In this document: positions 62,576-64,000 of the stretch, piece after piece
Layout of the letters: each line of letters opens with the position of its first letter
How positions within the stretch are numbered: the stretch's first letter is position 1
Origin: Trichobilharzia szidati
Taxonomy: Eukaryota > Platyhelminthes > Trematoda > Strigeidida > Schistosomatidae
Direction: 5' to 3'
Length of the DNA stretch: 64,000 bases
Assembly: GCA_944472155.2 (NCBI GenBank)
Contig: OX235272.1
Span: 104,662,020 to 104,726,019 of the forward strand
The notes under the pieces: model-generated
Databases searched by the model: none
What the model saw: the letters and a program-made list of their open reading frames with translations, nothing else
What the model was told of the DNA's origin: nothing
Translations under genes and position numbers: made by a program

Positions 62576-62886
62576 ACTGGATATTTTTCATCCGAATGCG
62601 AGATACTGAAAAGTTTTCATTGTGTATGATTATTATTGTTCGGAATAGTGTTTCATATTGCATAAATATTATTATTATTATTGTTCCCTTGGGTTCCTAG
62701 TGGAACATAGGGCTTCAACTGCACATCTCCACTTGCTTCTGTCTTCTGCTGTACTTTTCACTTGCATTCATGTTATTCCATACTATTTCAATTCCTCTTC
62801 ACACGATCTCCTCCATGTCACCCTTAGACGTCACACTCGCCGCTTCCCTTTCGGGTTCCACTCGAGCGTTGGCCTGACGCGCGATG

Positions 62887-63450
62887 TCACTCAGCGGCCT
62901 CCTCAGCGAGTGTCCAATCCATCTCCACTTTCTCCTGCATATTTGTTGGGCGATTGGTTCTTGTTTTGTTTGTTCCCATAATTTCTTGTTGGTGATTCTT
63001 TCCGGCCATCTGATCTTCAGTATAGAGCCAGCGAAGACAGTTGTTGATAAAGGTCTGCAACCTGTTGAAAATATTCTTGGTGACCCACCAAGTTTCTGAT
63101 CCGTAGAGCAAAATTGACTTTACGTTTGTATTGAAAATCCGAATTTTGTTGTTGATGCTGAGTGACAGCGAAGATTTCCAGATTGGTTTCAGGTTGATGA
63201 ATGTGTTTCTCGCCTTCCCGATTCTCGACTTGACATCCTCGTCCGTTCCTCCTGTGGTTGAGACAATGCTCCCTAGATAAGTGAAAGAAGTAACCTCTTT
63301 CAAATCCCTCCCGTTGATGGTGATTGGCACTGGATGTTGCTGCTGTTGTTGGTTGGTTATTTTCATGACCTCCGTCTTGTCTATGTTCACCTGGAGTCCA
63401 GTTTGTCGGTTTTTGCTTGTAAGTCTTCGATTTTGTGTGACATCAAACAT
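62887..63450 (-). pseudogene. RTE copy J C-terminal ORF
   Basis: 187 codons starting just after the broken catalytic box. Thumb: T-G-L-Q-V-N-I-D-K-T-E-V-M-K-I. Then Y-L-G-S-I-V-S-T-T-G-G-T-D-E-D-V, N-T-F-I-N-L-K-P-I-W-K-S, R-I-F-N-T-N-V-K-S-I-L-L-Y-G-S-E-T, and M-D-W-T-L-A-E-E near the end. Compared with copy F it lacks L-V-E-E-A-A-K before T-G-L-Q-V (in-frame or compensated deletion). Function: post-RT region of the LINE polyprotein. Confidence 0.85.
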
Positions 63451-63453
63451 AAA

Positions 63454-63963
63454 TCATCCACACGCGAAATCCAGGTCTTCTAGGTTCTTCATGTCCGTCC
63501 AGGATATCCCTGTCTTCTGGTTTCCCACTGTCTGACGCATAATCCAGTCCACCACAATTAAGAATATCATTGGTGATAATAAGCACCCTTGTCTGACTCC
63601 TGTGTTTACTCCAAACGCTTCGCTGAGTTTTCCGTTGTGGATCACTTGACATGTGCCGTTATCGTACAGTTGTTGAATAAGGTTGATGAATATTTGGGGT
63701 ACGCCGTAGTACTCGAGTAGTTTCCAAATTACTTCGCGGTCAACGCTGTCGAAGGCCTTCTCAAAGTCTATGAAGTTGAGGTAGAGATTTGATTGCCATT
63801 CCATGCTTTGTTCGATGATGATGCGTAGAGTTGCAATTTGGTCAGAACATGATTTGCCTTTCCTGAATCCAGCTTGTTCTGGTCGGAGTTCTGTATCCAG
63901 TGCGTCCTTTATTCTCTCCAGGATGATGCGACTAAGGATTTTACTTGGCGTCGACAGGAGCAT
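63454..63963 (-). pseudogene. RTE copy J reverse transcriptase ORF
   Basis: 169 codons, the cleanest RT in the window. L-L-S-T-P-S-K-I-L-S-R-I-I-L-E (start), Q-A-G-F-R-K-G-K-S-C-S-D-Q-I (about 30-45), motif A N-F-I-D-F-E-K-A-F-D-S-V-D (about 66-78), Y-Y-G-V-P-Q-I-F-I-N-L-I, motif B T-G-V-R-Q-G-C-L-L-S-P-M-I-F (about 122-135), D-W-I-M-R-Q-T. At N-L-E-D-L-D-F-A the frame is lost: four extra bases (about 63460-63465) separate FA from DD, so motif C is broken. The reverse transcriptase would synthesise cDNA at a nicked target if intact. The start given is simply the first ATG; the true polyprotein begins much further upstream. Confidence 0.9.
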
Positions 63964-64000
63964 GATTCCTCGCCAGTTCTTGCAGAGTCCCAGGTCGCCC

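Larger units (their letters stand above)
62671..64000 (-). mobile_element. RTE-clade LINE copy J, runs off the right edge
   Basis: Subfamily 1, ATT tail and 'ttgggttcctagtggaacat' at the 3' end. It is the longest RTE here: 3' untranslated region, C-terminal region, thumb, whole RT palm and fingers, and the beginning of the region between endonuclease and RT (C-K-N-W-R-G-I-M-L-L near 63960-63990). The endonuclease and 5' end, if present, are outside the window. Confidence 0.93.

Overview
The window looks like AT-rich, intron-type nuclear DNA from a trematode flatworm, most likely a schistosomatid. The case rests on its repeats: RTE-clade LINEs of the schistosome SR2 type, many Penelope-like elements (PLEs) that join a reverse transcriptase to a GIY-YIG endonuclease, CR1/SR1-like LINE tails, and a tRNA-like SINE carrying hammerhead-ribozyme-like sequence that resembles the schistosome Sm-alpha repeat. 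There is no bacterial-style gene organisation. Species and chromosome cannot be settled from sequence alone.

Layout. 1-1.8 kb: PLE end plus a truncated RTE copy. 1.84-10.63 kb and 25.29-32.94 kb: two arms of a large inverted duplication. Each arm carries an intact 154-codon single-pass membrane-protein ORF (5330-5794 plus, 28547-29011 minus), an older PLE and shared SINEs. Each arm also has private later insertions: an RTE and two PLEs on the left, one PLE on the right. 10.6-25.3 kb: the spacer, which contains a 500-base N gap (11412-11911), further RTE, SINE and PLE pieces, and a possible two-exon fragment of a plus-strand host gene (14541-14631 and 21931-21962). 32.9-38 kb: two decayed PLEs. 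38.4-50 kb: the 3' end of a minus-strand host gene. A terminal exon at 38900-39215 and an upstream exon at 49869-49985 fit in reading phase, with a possible 63-nt exon between them. The intron is filled by SINEs, an internally deleted RTE, and PLEs with inverted ends. 50-64 kb: more PLEs, SINEs, two CR1-like tails, and the longest RTE copy, which runs off the right edge.

How it fits together. Almost everything is retroelement on retroelement. RTE machinery probably also moves the tRNA-like SINE called family B here, because the two share a 3' tail. Seven or more PLE insertions are flanked by inverted copies of their own terminal block, and two 5'-truncated copies have clear 12-14 bp target duplications. 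Nested insertions give a relative chronology. The non-transposon content is the duplicated membrane-protein gene and the exons of two host genes. None of these could be assigned a function.

Limits: the arm comparisons, splice phases and repeat alignments were done by eye. Boundaries are good to a few bases where a target duplication is quoted and to tens of bases elsewhere. SINE families are named A, B, C and D only for this report.
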